This document shows, piece after piece, positions 7,744-16,600 of a stretch of DNA of 64,000 nucleotides. Each line of letters opens with the position of its first letter. Within the stretch, counting starts at the first letter, position 1. This DNA comes from an uncultured Collinsella sp. (lineage in GTDB: Bacteria; Actinomycetota; Coriobacteriia; Coriobacteriales; Coriobacteriaceae). Where the stretch lies: NCBI GenBank assembly GCA_900540895.1, contig UQHV01000006.1, positions 40,779-104,778 on the forward strand. The letters are read 5' to 3'. Position numbers and translations under genes: made by a program. The notes below the pieces were generated by a model that was not told where the DNA came from, ran no database searches, and was given only the letters and a program-made list of their open reading frames with translations.

Positions 7744-8054
7744 TACTCGCTCTCCCCCTCTCCCAAAATGGACGGCACGCGGAAGTAGCGGTCGCGCGCG
7801 CTGCCGGCGTTTTCGAGCGCGACGTCGAGCGGCAGGTCGCGCTCGGGCTCGCGCAGGTCATCGCCCATCACGTTGGACAGGCTTCCGATGGGATGGAACG
7901 TGGGCTCCACGTCGGGCAAGTCATATTGCAAGACGGGCTCGAGCATCTGGACGGCATCGTTCATGTAGGACGTCATCTGGGCGAGCTCGTCATCGGTCAG
8001 TGCGATCTTTGCGTACTCGGCGATGCCGCGCACATCTTTCTCGCTGAGTGCCAT
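7743..8054 (-). CDS. gatC: Asp/Glu-tRNA amidotransferase subunit C
   Basis: Small 103-aa subunit that clamps GatA to GatB. Typical N-terminal helix (MALSEKDVRGIAEYAKIALTDDEL) and C-terminal LREPERDLPLD stretch. I chose the ATG at 8054, six codons inside the longest frame, because GGAAGGGAG lies at the right distance. First gene of the gatCAB operon. The upstream 300 bases contain two intergenic repeats and no other gene, so the promoter is probably within 8060-8230. Confidence 0.92.
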   Translation of the reverse strand: MALSEKDVRGIAEYAKIALTDDELAQMTSYMNDAVQMLEPVLQYDLPDVEPTFHPIGSLSNVMGDDLREPERDLPLDVALENAGSARDRYFRVPSILGEGESE

Positions 8055-8236
8055 AGGCGCTCCCTTCCGCATAACAGTTAAACCGCTCTAGTATACAGGG
8101 CAGCGCCGACTCGGAGCAGGCGCTTTACCTAAATGCAGCGAAAACGTAACGAGGGCGGCGGTTGGCAGGCGGCAGGCTGGCGGTTCTGCAGCGAAACCGC
8201 ACCGTCCACAGCGAAAACCGTCCCGCCCGCAACGAA

Positions 8237-8299
8237 AACCATCACAACATTCGATGTTTTTCGTCAAAATCGCGATTTTCATCGAATGTTGTGATGGTT
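8237..8299. repeat. Family A palindromic repeat, copy 1
   Basis: A 63-bp hairpin with outer arms AACCATCACAACATTCGATG and CATCGAATGTTGTGATGGTT and a variable T/A-rich centre. Further copies are at 18529, 22634 and 23877. The outer arms are near identical while the centre varies. Confidence 0.85.
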
Positions 8300-8311
8300 T
8301 GGAAGTCCCGC

Positions 8312-8344
8312 CCACCACAAAGGCGCCTGCCCCCATTGCGGTGG
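8312..8344. repeat. Family B palindromic repeat, copy 1
   Basis: A 33-bp element CCACCACAAAGG...TTGCGGTGG, an imperfect palindrome. Related copies at 17500, 18462, 20048 and 34915. It lies between a family A copy and the sortase stop. Confidence 0.75.
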
Positions 8345-8358
8345 TTCTGGAGAATGTC

Positions 8359-9297
8359 TTATGCCGAGACCTTAGCCTTGCGACGTTTGCGGACCGCGTG
8401 GATCACGATATCCAGCAGCAACAGCACAATGGCTACGACCACGATGAGCACGGCAAACTCGCGCTTGCCCCAGTGGCGGCTGGCCAGCGACTTTTGCTTG
8501 TCGACGTCCTTCTTGTTGTACTTGGTGCGCACGCAATGCACCAGCAGGCGATGGTCGTTCACGCCGTAGGGCGTGCAGGTGACGAGCGTCACCTTGTCGG
8601 CGCCGGGCTCGATGGTCAATGACTCCATCTCCTCGGGCAGCACGACCTCGGAGTCCACCATCTTGTAGGCGAGCGTCTTGTTCATGGTGTGCAGCAGCAC
8701 CAGGTCGCCGGGCTCCAGCGAGTGGATATCGTCGAACATGCTCAGGTTGCGCATGCCCGAGTGCGCGGTGAGCACGCAATGCGTCGAGGTGCCGCCCACC
8801 GGCAGGCTCGTGCCCTCCAGGTGGCCGACGCCCGCCATAAGGACTTCCTCGGTCGTGCCGTGGTAGATGGGCATGCTCACGTCGATGGAGGGGATCTCGA
8901 CCCAGCTCATCATGGGGTCGCGGTCAAAGATGAGCTGCTGGGCGTAGGGCTCGATCTGGTCGGCGGGAAGCTCGGTGGCCTCGCCCGCCAGTTGTTCGTT
9001 ATAGGAGCGCGCCTGCAGCAAGATGCGCTCGCGCTCCTCTTCCGAAAGTGCGTCCACGGTGCTGGACACGGTGCTGATCTGGTTGAACACGCCCGAGGCC
9101 TCGAGCCGGTCCAAGATCCACGGCCAGGTCATAAGGCCCACGCCGATAAGGATGATGACGATGGTGATGAGCCGGTCGGCCCAGCGCGGCAGTCGCTTGC
9201 GACGGCGCTTAGGTTTTGGTTGAGGTTTGGGCTGAGGGCTTGAGCCACCGTTGGCCGCGGCGTTATTGCTCTTCATATGTTTGGCGCCCTGCACCAT
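8359..9297 (-). CDS. Class C (pilin-polymerising) sortase
   Basis: Membrane transpeptidase that cleaves LPXTG-like signals and links pilin subunits. Residues 1-38 are a Pro/Lys/Arg-rich cytoplasmic tail and 43-62 the first membrane helix. A lid-like DRDP motif with Trp lies at about 126-132. The catalytic residues are visible: His179 (LTAHSGM), Cys241 (LVTCTPYG) and Arg250 (NDHRLLV). A second membrane helix near the C-terminus followed by RKRRK is typical of class C. The start has AGGAG nine bases upstream. It lies downstream of the three pilin genes on the same strand, but a terminator and a small gene intervene, so it is probably transcribed separately. Confidence 0.92.
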   Translation of the reverse strand: MVQGAKHMKSNNAAANGGSSPQPKPQPKPKRRRKRLPRWADRLITIVIILIGVGLMTWPWILDRLEASGVFNQISTVSSTVDALSEEERERILLQARSYNEQLAGEATELPADQIEPYAQQLIFDRDPMMSWVEIPSIDVSMPIYHGTTEEVLMAGVGHLEGTSLPVGGTSTHCVLTAHSGMRNLSMFDDIHSLEPGDLVLLHTMNKTLAYKMVDSEVVLPEEMESLTIEPGADKVTLVTCTPYGVNDHRLLVHCVRTKYNKKDVDKQKSLASRHWGKREFAVLIVVVAIVLLLLDIVIHAVRKRRKAKVSA

Positions 9298-9453
9298 CGC
9301 CAGTCACTCCTCTACAACTCAGGTTGTCTAAACAAATAATAGCCGATTAGCAGGCTCCCCCGTCCGACAACACAGCTTGACTGCACCGTCCGGTCGAGGT
9401 TAGGCCAGCATTTGAGTTTTCAGAATGTCCCGAATCGGCGGGGCGATTCGGGA

Positions 9454-9561
9454 TACAATAACTACAGGAAACGACGCACCCCGCGTAAGTACTTAGGAGC
9501 GCGGGCGACCAGTTTCCGACGTTGTTAAATGCCCGGGCCTCTAACCCCGGGCATTCTTATT
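9454..9561 (+). ncRNA. Putative structured small RNA convergent with a small peptide gene
   Basis: A TACAAT -10-like hexamer (9454-9459) precedes a segment that folds strongly. GGAAAC (9467-9472) pairs with GTTTCC (9512-9517), enclosing CCCGCG (9480-9485) with CGCGGG (9500-9505). A terminator follows: AATGCCCGGG (9528-9537) with CCCGGGCATT (9546-9555) and CTTATTT. No plus-strand gene follows for many kilobases, so it is not an obvious riboswitch leader. It matches no RNA family I know. A palindrome CCCGAATC/GATTCGGG just upstream of the -10 could be an operator. No convincing -35 was found. Confidence 0.4.
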
Positions 9562-9709
9562 TGCGCTTGTTGCGGCGCAAATGCCTTCTACCGTCCGCAC
9601 CGCGCGTGCGCCTACGGACCTTAAACCGAACCTCATACGAGTCAAGAAACGCGATGACGAACGTGCCCACCGCCGCGAGGGCAGCGAGCGCGTTAAGGAA
9701 TTTCAGCAT
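9557..9709 (-). CDS. Small hydrophobic/basic peptide, 50 aa
   Basis: Begins MLKFLNALAALAAVGTF, a single membrane-like helix of about 20 residues, then a strongly basic tail (VRRRTRG, RRHLRRNKRK). The ribosome site GGAGGT sits six bases before the ATG, one of the best in the region, which is the main reason for calling it. The family is not recognised. It lies between the pilin terminator and the sortase, and its 3' end meets the terminator of the convergent putative RNA. The size, charge pattern and overlap resemble type I toxins such as TxpA, but this is inference. Confidence 0.5.
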   Translation of the reverse strand: MLKFLNALAALAAVGTFVIAFLDSYEVRFKVRRRTRGADGRRHLRRNKRK

Positions 9710-9875
9710 TTGGGGACCTCCGATCGAGTCGTCGGCCGCCCGCGCACGGAATGCGTCGCAAAGCCATTTTACTGCGAGTTTATGCACCCACAGCTGGTAA
9801 ACGCAATAATTGCAAACATCTGTTCGATAGTCATACGCTCGATCCATCGGGCAATGGAACCTGGCTGCGTTATCC

Positions 9876-9913
9876 AAAAAAACGGGGCAGACTCCAGTGC
9901 GGAGTCTGCCCCG
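9876..9913 (-). terminator. Rho-independent terminator of the pilin operon
   Basis: A perfect 13-bp stem, CGGGGCAGACTCC (9883-9895) with GGAGTCTGCCCCG (9901-9913), is followed on the minus strand by seven T residues (plus-strand A run 9876-9882). It is 100 nt past the shaft pilin stop and separates that gene from the sortase. Confidence 0.9.
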
Positions 9914-10013
9914 AAAAGAGAATGGCAAAGCAAGAACGTGGATGGACGAGAAAAGTGTCCGCAAGTCTCATGGCCATCACATCCCACCTGCCAAAGGGAT
10001 GGGTGAGTGAGCG

Positions 10014-11825
10014 TTACTCCTGCTCGGACTCTTCAGCCTGCTTACGGCTGCGGATGAGGTGCGCCACGCCGATGCACAGCACCGCGCCACCAGCGATCCA
10101 GGTGAAGGTCACGCCGTTGAGACCGGTCAGCGGGAGGCCAACCTGCTTGGTATCGCCAACGGTGATGTTGAAGTAGCCATCGGTGACCTTGTCCGAGCCG
10201 GCCTGCGCCGTTAGCCTGTTATCACCGGCTTTCTCATCGGTAAGGCCAGCGATGACCTTGTCACTCTGGTTCTTGCTATCAAGCGTGCCAGAGAGCGCAG
10301 CAAGACCAGCGTTCGGATCAATGGCGTTCATGGTCGGCTTGATCTCGAAGGTGAAGGGTTCGACCTTGGTGTAACCATCGGGAGCAGAAGTTTCCGTGAC
10401 CGTATAGACGCCAGCATCGAGACCGGTAAGCGTAATGACACCATCGGGGTTCATCGAAAGCTCAACCTTGTTGTCGCTCAAAGTGCCGTCACTCTTGACA
10501 TATTTAACGTTTGCGCTGTTCACGTCACCGTTAGTTGTGTCACCAGCTGCGATGGTGAACGTAGCACCTTCCAGCGCCTTCTCAGTGCCAAGGTCAACCT
10601 TGTTGATCTTGAGGCCGTAGGTGTAGTCCTTGACCATATCGGATTCCGAGGTGCCAGTACCTGCGACCATGGGGTTGTTAGAATACTCGAGCGTAACAGT
10701 ATTGGGGTTGCCCTCCAGCTTGTTGTTAGCCCCTGCAATAACCGCCTTTGCGTTGAGCTTTGCCTTGTAGAAGACAACAATATTGGTGTTGGCATTGATC
10801 GTAAGCGTTCCGCCATTTTTCGCGGTGGCTGACTTCAGCCCATTGGTTCCATTAAAGTTAACTGTCAAAACACGCTGATTTGACTCAGAAGGGGCATCCA
10901 CATCGTAGCTAGTCGGATTAATCTCGGTGTATTCACCATTATTCAGCGCATAAACGCTGATCGAGTCAGTGATGTAGTCGAGACCGTCCGTCAGCTGATC
11001 CTTGAACTTGTAGGAATAGGTGTCGTAGCTATCGTAGTTGTCCGCAATCGTACCGGTGAGCCGGTAGTTGACCTCCTGGCCGATCTGGGAGTCGGCAGCG
11101 TCCACCCAGTCAGTCTCGCCGGTAATGTCACCGCCCTTCACCTTAGAATCATCGAGGATCTTTTTCTCAACCGTGGGGATGCTGGTCTTCTCATGGACAG
11201 TCACGGCACTACCACCCACGACTGCAAAGATCGGGGACGTGCCAGTGTTCGGCTTGGTCGAATCGAGATCGCTGGTCACAAACAGGTAGTAACCGTTGCC
11301 ATTCGCCAGATTAGGAGTCCAAGAATTACCAGTAGGGATGTTAGTCGCGGCAGGTTTCTCACTCTTAACGGCATTCGCAACTGCGTAGAGAACATTGTTG
11401 GTAGCGATTCGCGTTCCATCAGTCGATGTTGATCCTGCAGTAGTGGAACCCGCATGTGCCATGAGGAAGTCGGCTACTTCCTGGGCAGTAGGTTTGTCAG
11501 ACAGCTGATCCTTAACCTCCAAGCCGTCATAACCCTTCCAGTCTTTCCTAATGGCATCAATCACCTTCGTGCTAACCGTATCGCTCGCCCACGTGATGTT
11601 CTGAGCGGTCTTGCCACCGTTTTCAGTGTCGGTCACCGTAGCCTTAAAGATCTGGTACGCCTTGAACGTGGTGCCATCGTTTTTCTCGGCCTGACTAATG
11701 GTGATGCTGCCGTCACCCTCGGCCGCAAACGCCATGGTCACCGGGGCCATCACGCCACCGAAGCTCAGGGCTGCGGTGAGGCCTGCTGTCACTGCCAGGC
11801 GTGCGATGTTCTTGCTCATGCTCAT
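10014..11825 (-). CDS. Major (shaft) pilin, LPXTG-type, isopeptide-forming
   Basis: Secreted pilin of 603 aa. Signal peptide at residues 1-34 (hydrophobic core ending VTMAFAA). The early region has the fimbrial FKAYQIFKA motif. Middle domains are CnaA/CnaB-like Ig folds, and GVYTVTETSAPDGY supplies the E-box glutamate for an internal isopeptide bond. The C-terminus is LPLTG, a hydrophobic helix and a charged tail. The lysine used in polymerisation is probably in the PTVEKKIL segment (inference). The first of two in-frame ATGs (11825) fits a GGAGG site eight bases upstream. It is the last gene of a three-pilin operon, about 110 nt after the minor pilin, and is followed by a strong terminator. 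Lower GC than the minor pilin gene next to it. Confidence 0.9.
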   Translation of the reverse strand: MSMSKNIARLAVTAGLTAALSFGGVMAPVTMAFAAEGDGSITISQAEKNDGTTFKAYQIFKATVTDTENGGKTAQNITWASDTVSTKVIDAIRKDWKGYDGLEVKDQLSDKPTAQEVADFLMAHAGSTTAGSTSTDGTRIATNNVLYAVANAVKSEKPAATNIPTGNSWTPNLANGNGYYLFVTSDLDSTKPNTGTSPIFAVVGGSAVTVHEKTSIPTVEKKILDDSKVKGGDITGETDWVDAADSQIGQEVNYRLTGTIADNYDSYDTYSYKFKDQLTDGLDYITDSISVYALNNGEYTEINPTSYDVDAPSESNQRVLTVNFNGTNGLKSATAKNGGTLTINANTNIVVFYKAKLNAKAVIAGANNKLEGNPNTVTLEYSNNPMVAGTGTSESDMVKDYTYGLKINKVDLGTEKALEGATFTIAAGDTTNGDVNSANVKYVKSDGTLSDNKVELSMNPDGVITLTGLDAGVYTVTETSAPDGYTKVEPFTFEIKPTMNAIDPNAGLAALSGTLDSKNQSDKVIAGLTDEKAGDNRLTAQAGSDKVTDGYFNITVGDTKQVGLPLTGLNGVTFTWIAGGAVLCIGVAHLIRSRKQAEESEQE

Positions 11826-11933
11826 CTTCTTTTCCTCCGTTTTCCGTTTGGTTCTCATTCGATCGGTCATCATTTGTCTGTGTCTTAGCATCTGCTTCGC
11901 TACGTCTCGCCCCGCTCTCTGTGGGGCTGCCAG

Positions 11934-13604
11934 CTACTCTTTATGGCTGCCACCTCCCCGCTTGACCAGGAGCGCGACCACGATGAGCGCGACTCCGGCG
12001 ACCGCTGCGGCGGCCACGGCGTACATTGCCATATCGCCAGTCGAGGGCATAAAGCCTCCGGTGGTAATGCTAGGGGGTGTGCCGGTGGGCGTGTTGATGA
12101 GCGACGCCTCCAGGCTGCCCGTCGACCCATCCGCGCTGTCGGCACGCAGGGGCGACTCGGCCGTGATGGTGAGCTTGGGCTTGGCGGCGGCCACCTGGTC
12201 GACGTCCAGACCCTCGGCCTTGACCGTCACGGAGCGCATGCCCTCAAAGGCGGTGTAGCCCTTGGGCGCCTTGAGCTCGCGGACCTCCAGCTTGCCCGAG
12301 TCCACGCCCGAGACGGTCACGCGGCCGTCCTCGCCCGTGGTGACGGTGGCCTTGCCCTCCGCATCCCACGTGCCGTCGGCCGCCAGCGTGCGACCGCGGT
12401 CGTCGGCGATGCTCAGGACCGCCCCGGCAAGCGGCTTGTCGCCGTCGCTGCCGCGCTTGGTGAGCGCGAGATCCCAGGTGTAGGCGCACGCATCGTCGCT
12501 CGGCGTGCGGGTGAAGCCGGCGTCGCCGGACTGGTCGGCAAAGGGAGAGCGCGGGTAGCGCAGGTAGACCTCGTTGGGGTTGCCCTTCGCGATGCCGTGG
12601 TTGCATGCGCTGTTGAGCGGCGCATTGTACACGGCGACCACTCGGGCGCCCGCGGTAAAGGCGTCTACCCCGCCGAGCGCGGCGATGAGGTCGCCGGTGC
12701 GCACGGTGAAGGTCTTGCCGTCCGCCGCTACCTTGGTGGCGCACTGGGCCGTGATGTCGGTCCAGCCCTTCGCGGGCTCAGTGCCGACGCGACCGTCCTT
12801 GCCGGTCTGGACCGCGTCAAAGCCGCCGTCCGCGCCCGCCGCCACGTACACGCGCATGCTCACGGCCACCTTGGAGGGGTCGAGCCCCGCGCTCATGGTG
12901 TCGACGAACTGCACCGTATAGGTGTCGTAGGCGGTGAGCCCGGCCGGGACCGTGGCAGAGAGGCGCCAGTACAGGTCGTCGGCAACCGTGGCGTCGGCGG
13001 CCTTCTGCCAGGCGGCGGTGCCGTCCTCCAGCACGTGCTTGGACACCTTGGGGGTCGCCGCCTTGGGCTTGACGGTGACGGCGCTGCCGCCGACCAGGGC
13101 CATGATCGGCGCGGTGCCGGCCTCGCCCTGGGCGATGGCGTCGTCGTCGGCGACGATGAGCCAGTAGCCGCAGGGTAGCTCGGCCGCTGTGCCCGCGTTA
13201 AGGGCCACGGACACGGCACCAGAGCTCTGGAGGGAACGAGCGAGCTGTGCGCTCAGCGCGCTCGTAAGGTGGGAATCGGTGTTGAGCCACTCGGCAGCTT
13301 CCTGCGCGGTGGCCTGGGAATTGGGCATGCCGGCGCTGTGCAGCACAGGCAGCGCGGCGTCGCGCGCGGTGCCGCTTGCCCAGACGAGGTCGGTGGCGAT
13401 CTTGGCGTCGCTGTCGCCGTCGACGACGTTGGCGCTAAAGATCTGGTAGGCGTCGTAGCTGCGCGCCACGGTGCCGCTCACCGTGATGGAACCGGTCGAG
13501 GTCGGCGCGGCCTGCGCGGAAGCGGGGAACACAACCGCGCAGGTGCCGATCACGAGGGCAAGCAGCGCAAACAAGATCGGGAAGGAGCAAACTTTCTTAT
13601 TCAC
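11934..13604 (-). CDS. Minor/basal pilin with MPSTG anchor
   Basis: A 556-aa secreted pilin. Signal peptide at 1-33 (ending ASAQAA). It has the same YDAYQIFSA start of the mature domain as the shaft pilin, a PKVSKHVL segment corresponding to the other's PTVEKKIL, a CnaB-like domain (KLEVRELKAPKGYTAF), then FMPSTG, a hydrophobic helix and a KRGGG tail. The sorting signal is MPSTG, not LPXTG. The GTG start is supported by GGGAGG eight bases upstream and overlaps the tip-protein stop by eight bases. Base composition is much more GC-rich than the two flanking pilin genes, suggesting a different history. Whether it is basal or shaft-associated is inferred. Confidence 0.85.
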   Translation of the reverse strand: MNKKVCSFPILFALLALVIGTCAVVFPASAQAAPTSTGSITVSGTVARSYDAYQIFSANVVDGDSDAKIATDLVWASGTARDAALPVLHSAGMPNSQATAQEAAEWLNTDSHLTSALSAQLARSLQSSGAVSVALNAGTAAELPCGYWLIVADDDAIAQGEAGTAPIMALVGGSAVTVKPKAATPKVSKHVLEDGTAAWQKAADATVADDLYWRLSATVPAGLTAYDTYTVQFVDTMSAGLDPSKVAVSMRVYVAAGADGGFDAVQTGKDGRVGTEPAKGWTDITAQCATKVAADGKTFTVRTGDLIAALGGVDAFTAGARVVAVYNAPLNSACNHGIAKGNPNEVYLRYPRSPFADQSGDAGFTRTPSDDACAYTWDLALTKRGSDGDKPLAGAVLSIADDRGRTLAADGTWDAEGKATVTTGEDGRVTVSGVDSGKLEVRELKAPKGYTAFEGMRSVTVKAEGLDVDQVAAAKPKLTITAESPLRADSADGSTGSLEASLINTPTGTPPSITTGGFMPSTGDMAMYAVAAAAVAGVALIVVALLVKRGGGSHKE

Positions 13605-16600
13605 GACGCTTACCTCCCTTCGCATTCGCCTTGCGACGAATGTGCATCCAGGCCGCAGCAGCGCAAAGCACCGCCGCGCCGGCAAGGTACGTCAGAGTGA
13701 CGCCCGACATACCAGAAAGGGGCAAAGAGGTGGAGTAGGTGTTGGTGAAGACCGGAACGCTCTGTTCCTTGCCAGTGGCCTCGTCCTTAGCTGGAACGTA
13801 GGTGACCGGCTTTTGCTCTTTCTCGGGGATATCCTTGCCATCGGCATTGACGATCTTGGTGTAGGTCACATCGCACTTGATCGTCTTATCAGACTGATCA
13901 GTTGCCGTGACCGTGATCTTGTAGACCGACTTGTCGTATTTGTAGTTCGTGAACGGTGTGGTCAGCTGCTGTTCGCGAACGTAATAGGTGAAGGTCTTAG
14001 AAGCGCCACGACCAGTAGGGTCCTCGCCCTTGTTGAGGTCATTAAGTTTGTACGTGATTTTATCGACAAAACTCAGAGTCTGGGGGTTATTGGTACCGTC
14101 GGCCGTTGTCTTCACCGTCTTGGCGTCTTCAAACTTCTCGTTATCCGCAAACTCGAGCGTAAACTCCTTCATCTCGCCACCCTTAACGACCTTAGTCGCC
14201 TTAGGAGTCCAGGAGCCGTCGGAAGTGTACAGAGTGTACGTGTTGTTGAAAGTCTTTGAACCATCGGAGTTGGCAATCGAATAATAGCCGTCAGCATCTG
14301 CTGGCACAGTGCTCGACAAGGCAGTTGAAGCCCCAAGATTCTTAACATTCACACTTTTAATCGTGTAGTTATGGACCTTAAGGTCTTTAGTCGCATTCGG
14401 ATCGTTCTGCGTCGGAACAGACATGAGCACGGTCGTGTGGTCCTCGACTGTCACCTTAATCTCATATACAGCATGATCGTAGTCGACATCAGGATCCTTG
14501 CCCGCATCTTCGACCAAGTAGTACGTAATTTCGCCAGTGCCACTCGCTAAGAACTGTTCGCCAAGGTCAAAGGTGATGTTACCGTCAGCGCTATTCTTGG
14601 CAGACCCAACAAAGGTGCAGTCACCATTGTTGAATGTCTTGTTATTCCAATAAGGCGCTGTCGCGCTGTCTGAATCTTTACGGTAAACCGCAAAGGAGAA
14701 CTCCCCCTCTTTGAGAGCACGGCCGGACAGGGCTTTGGTCGCTTTCAGCTTAAGACTCGGATAGACATACGTATCAGCAGGCTGGCCTAAGTACAGGTCG
14801 CCATTCGACATGATGCCGCCACCATGGTCCCAGGAATAGTTGCCCGTGATGAAAGTTGTCGCTTCATTCTGCGCTTGATTCCGCGCATTAATCGCCGCCT
14901 CATCCTCGGCCATAACACCCGAGGTCAGGCCGATGCTATTTTTTACCCCAACAGCACCGTTGGCGGGGATGTTGATAGCTTTTTCAAGTTCGATGCTTCC
15001 CGAGTACCGGGCGTCTCCACCACCAAGCATCTCACCAGTCACAACTGCGATCGGCGTATTGTGATCATGCGCTGCGAGGAAGAAATCGGCATGGCCGTTG
15101 TTACGAAAAACGTCTTTCAAATAGGCGGCTTTGTCTTGATCCTTACCGTCGTTGCCGGCAGAAAGATGGGGCGCATTGTCATTGCCGGAATTGTTCGCTT
15201 TGTCGTAAGCAGGTTTAGGATAATCTTCGCCATGATCATCAGCACCGGCAGACTTATTGCCAAAGATTGCCGTGCCTTCAGTGTTCGTTACCAAGGTCTT
15301 ACCCGATGGGCAGACCGCAACGCCGCCACCATAGCCGCCAGCGGTATTGCTGCTTATATACGAGTTGTATACAAACAGTCTGCCTGCGTTAGTCGCGTCT
15401 TTCGAATCACCCTGAACAAAGATGCCGCCGCCACCCCAGTCAAAGCGAGACATGCAGTGATTGTTTGTGATGTAGACTGTACTTTTTTTAGTGCCGTTAC
15501 TATCTTTAGGGCCGTTAATCATCGCGTCAACCCTCTGGCCCACTCGGATGCCGGCACCTTCAGATCGATAGCTCACGTTAGAGGCAATATTTCCTCCTTT
15601 AATGTCGAGCCATGCCCTACTATCTTGTTGAAAAATATTGGTAACGTAAACGCCGCCGCCAGCTTCCTCGGAATAGTTGCCAGTAATCTGGCCACCGAAA
15701 ATGGTGACATGGACGCCCTTAATGGCAGCAAGTCCGCCGCCGCCATGACAACCATCGCCATCTTTATAGCAGAAGTTAGCATAGCGATTGTTCGTAATGT
15801 AACCGTCGGAAACAGTAACGCTGCCGCCATTTTCGGCCATGATGCCGCCACCATATCCGTTACTGTTAGTGCTATTACCGGAGATTACGCCGCCGGTCAC
15901 CTTGACTGCAGATCTATTGGCATATACACCGCCGCCACTAGGAGCGCAGTTGCCAGCAATTACGCCGTTAGAAATGCTAAGAGTCGAATTATTATTGACA
16001 GATATTCCTGCACCGGCACCACTCCACCGACAATAACCTCCACAAACGTAACCACCGTTCATATTGACGGTCGACTCATTCTCCGCGTACACCAGGTTTC
16101 GGACATGGCAGTCTTTCTCTTGTGTGAGCACGCCGTTCTCAAGACTGAAATGACCACCATTGATGTTGATGAGCTTCAGGTTTTCATTGCCACCGCATGC
16201 CACGATGGCGCCTTTAATATCGACGCTATGTTTGTAAAGCGTCTCGGTTGTCTTGGTTGTGTCTGTTGCACTCGGGGACGATTGGGTCACATAGTAGGTA
16301 AGGTTAGACGGAATGCCATTGTCGTAAGACAACACTGCTTCTTTACCATAATTGTCGCGATCTAAAGTCTGATCCTGATCATTTAGCTGCTTGACCTTGT
16401 CGACACTTTCACTCGCTTTCTCAGGATCAGTATCCTTAATTGTAAGTGTCGTGCCACCGGTGATATTGAACAAAGACTGATCTTGACTCGCATGCTTAAT
16501 CTTGCAGCCGTTTAGATCCAGCGTGATATTGCTGCCGTTGTTGAGCGTGATCGTCTCGCTGGTCCCGACATCATTCATAAGCTTGAAGCTAGCAACACCG

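Noticed and set aside
9420..9450. CCCGAATC...GATTCGGG palindrome as the sortase terminator
   Set aside because: The sortase reads away from it (it lies upstream of the start), and neither strand has a T run after it.
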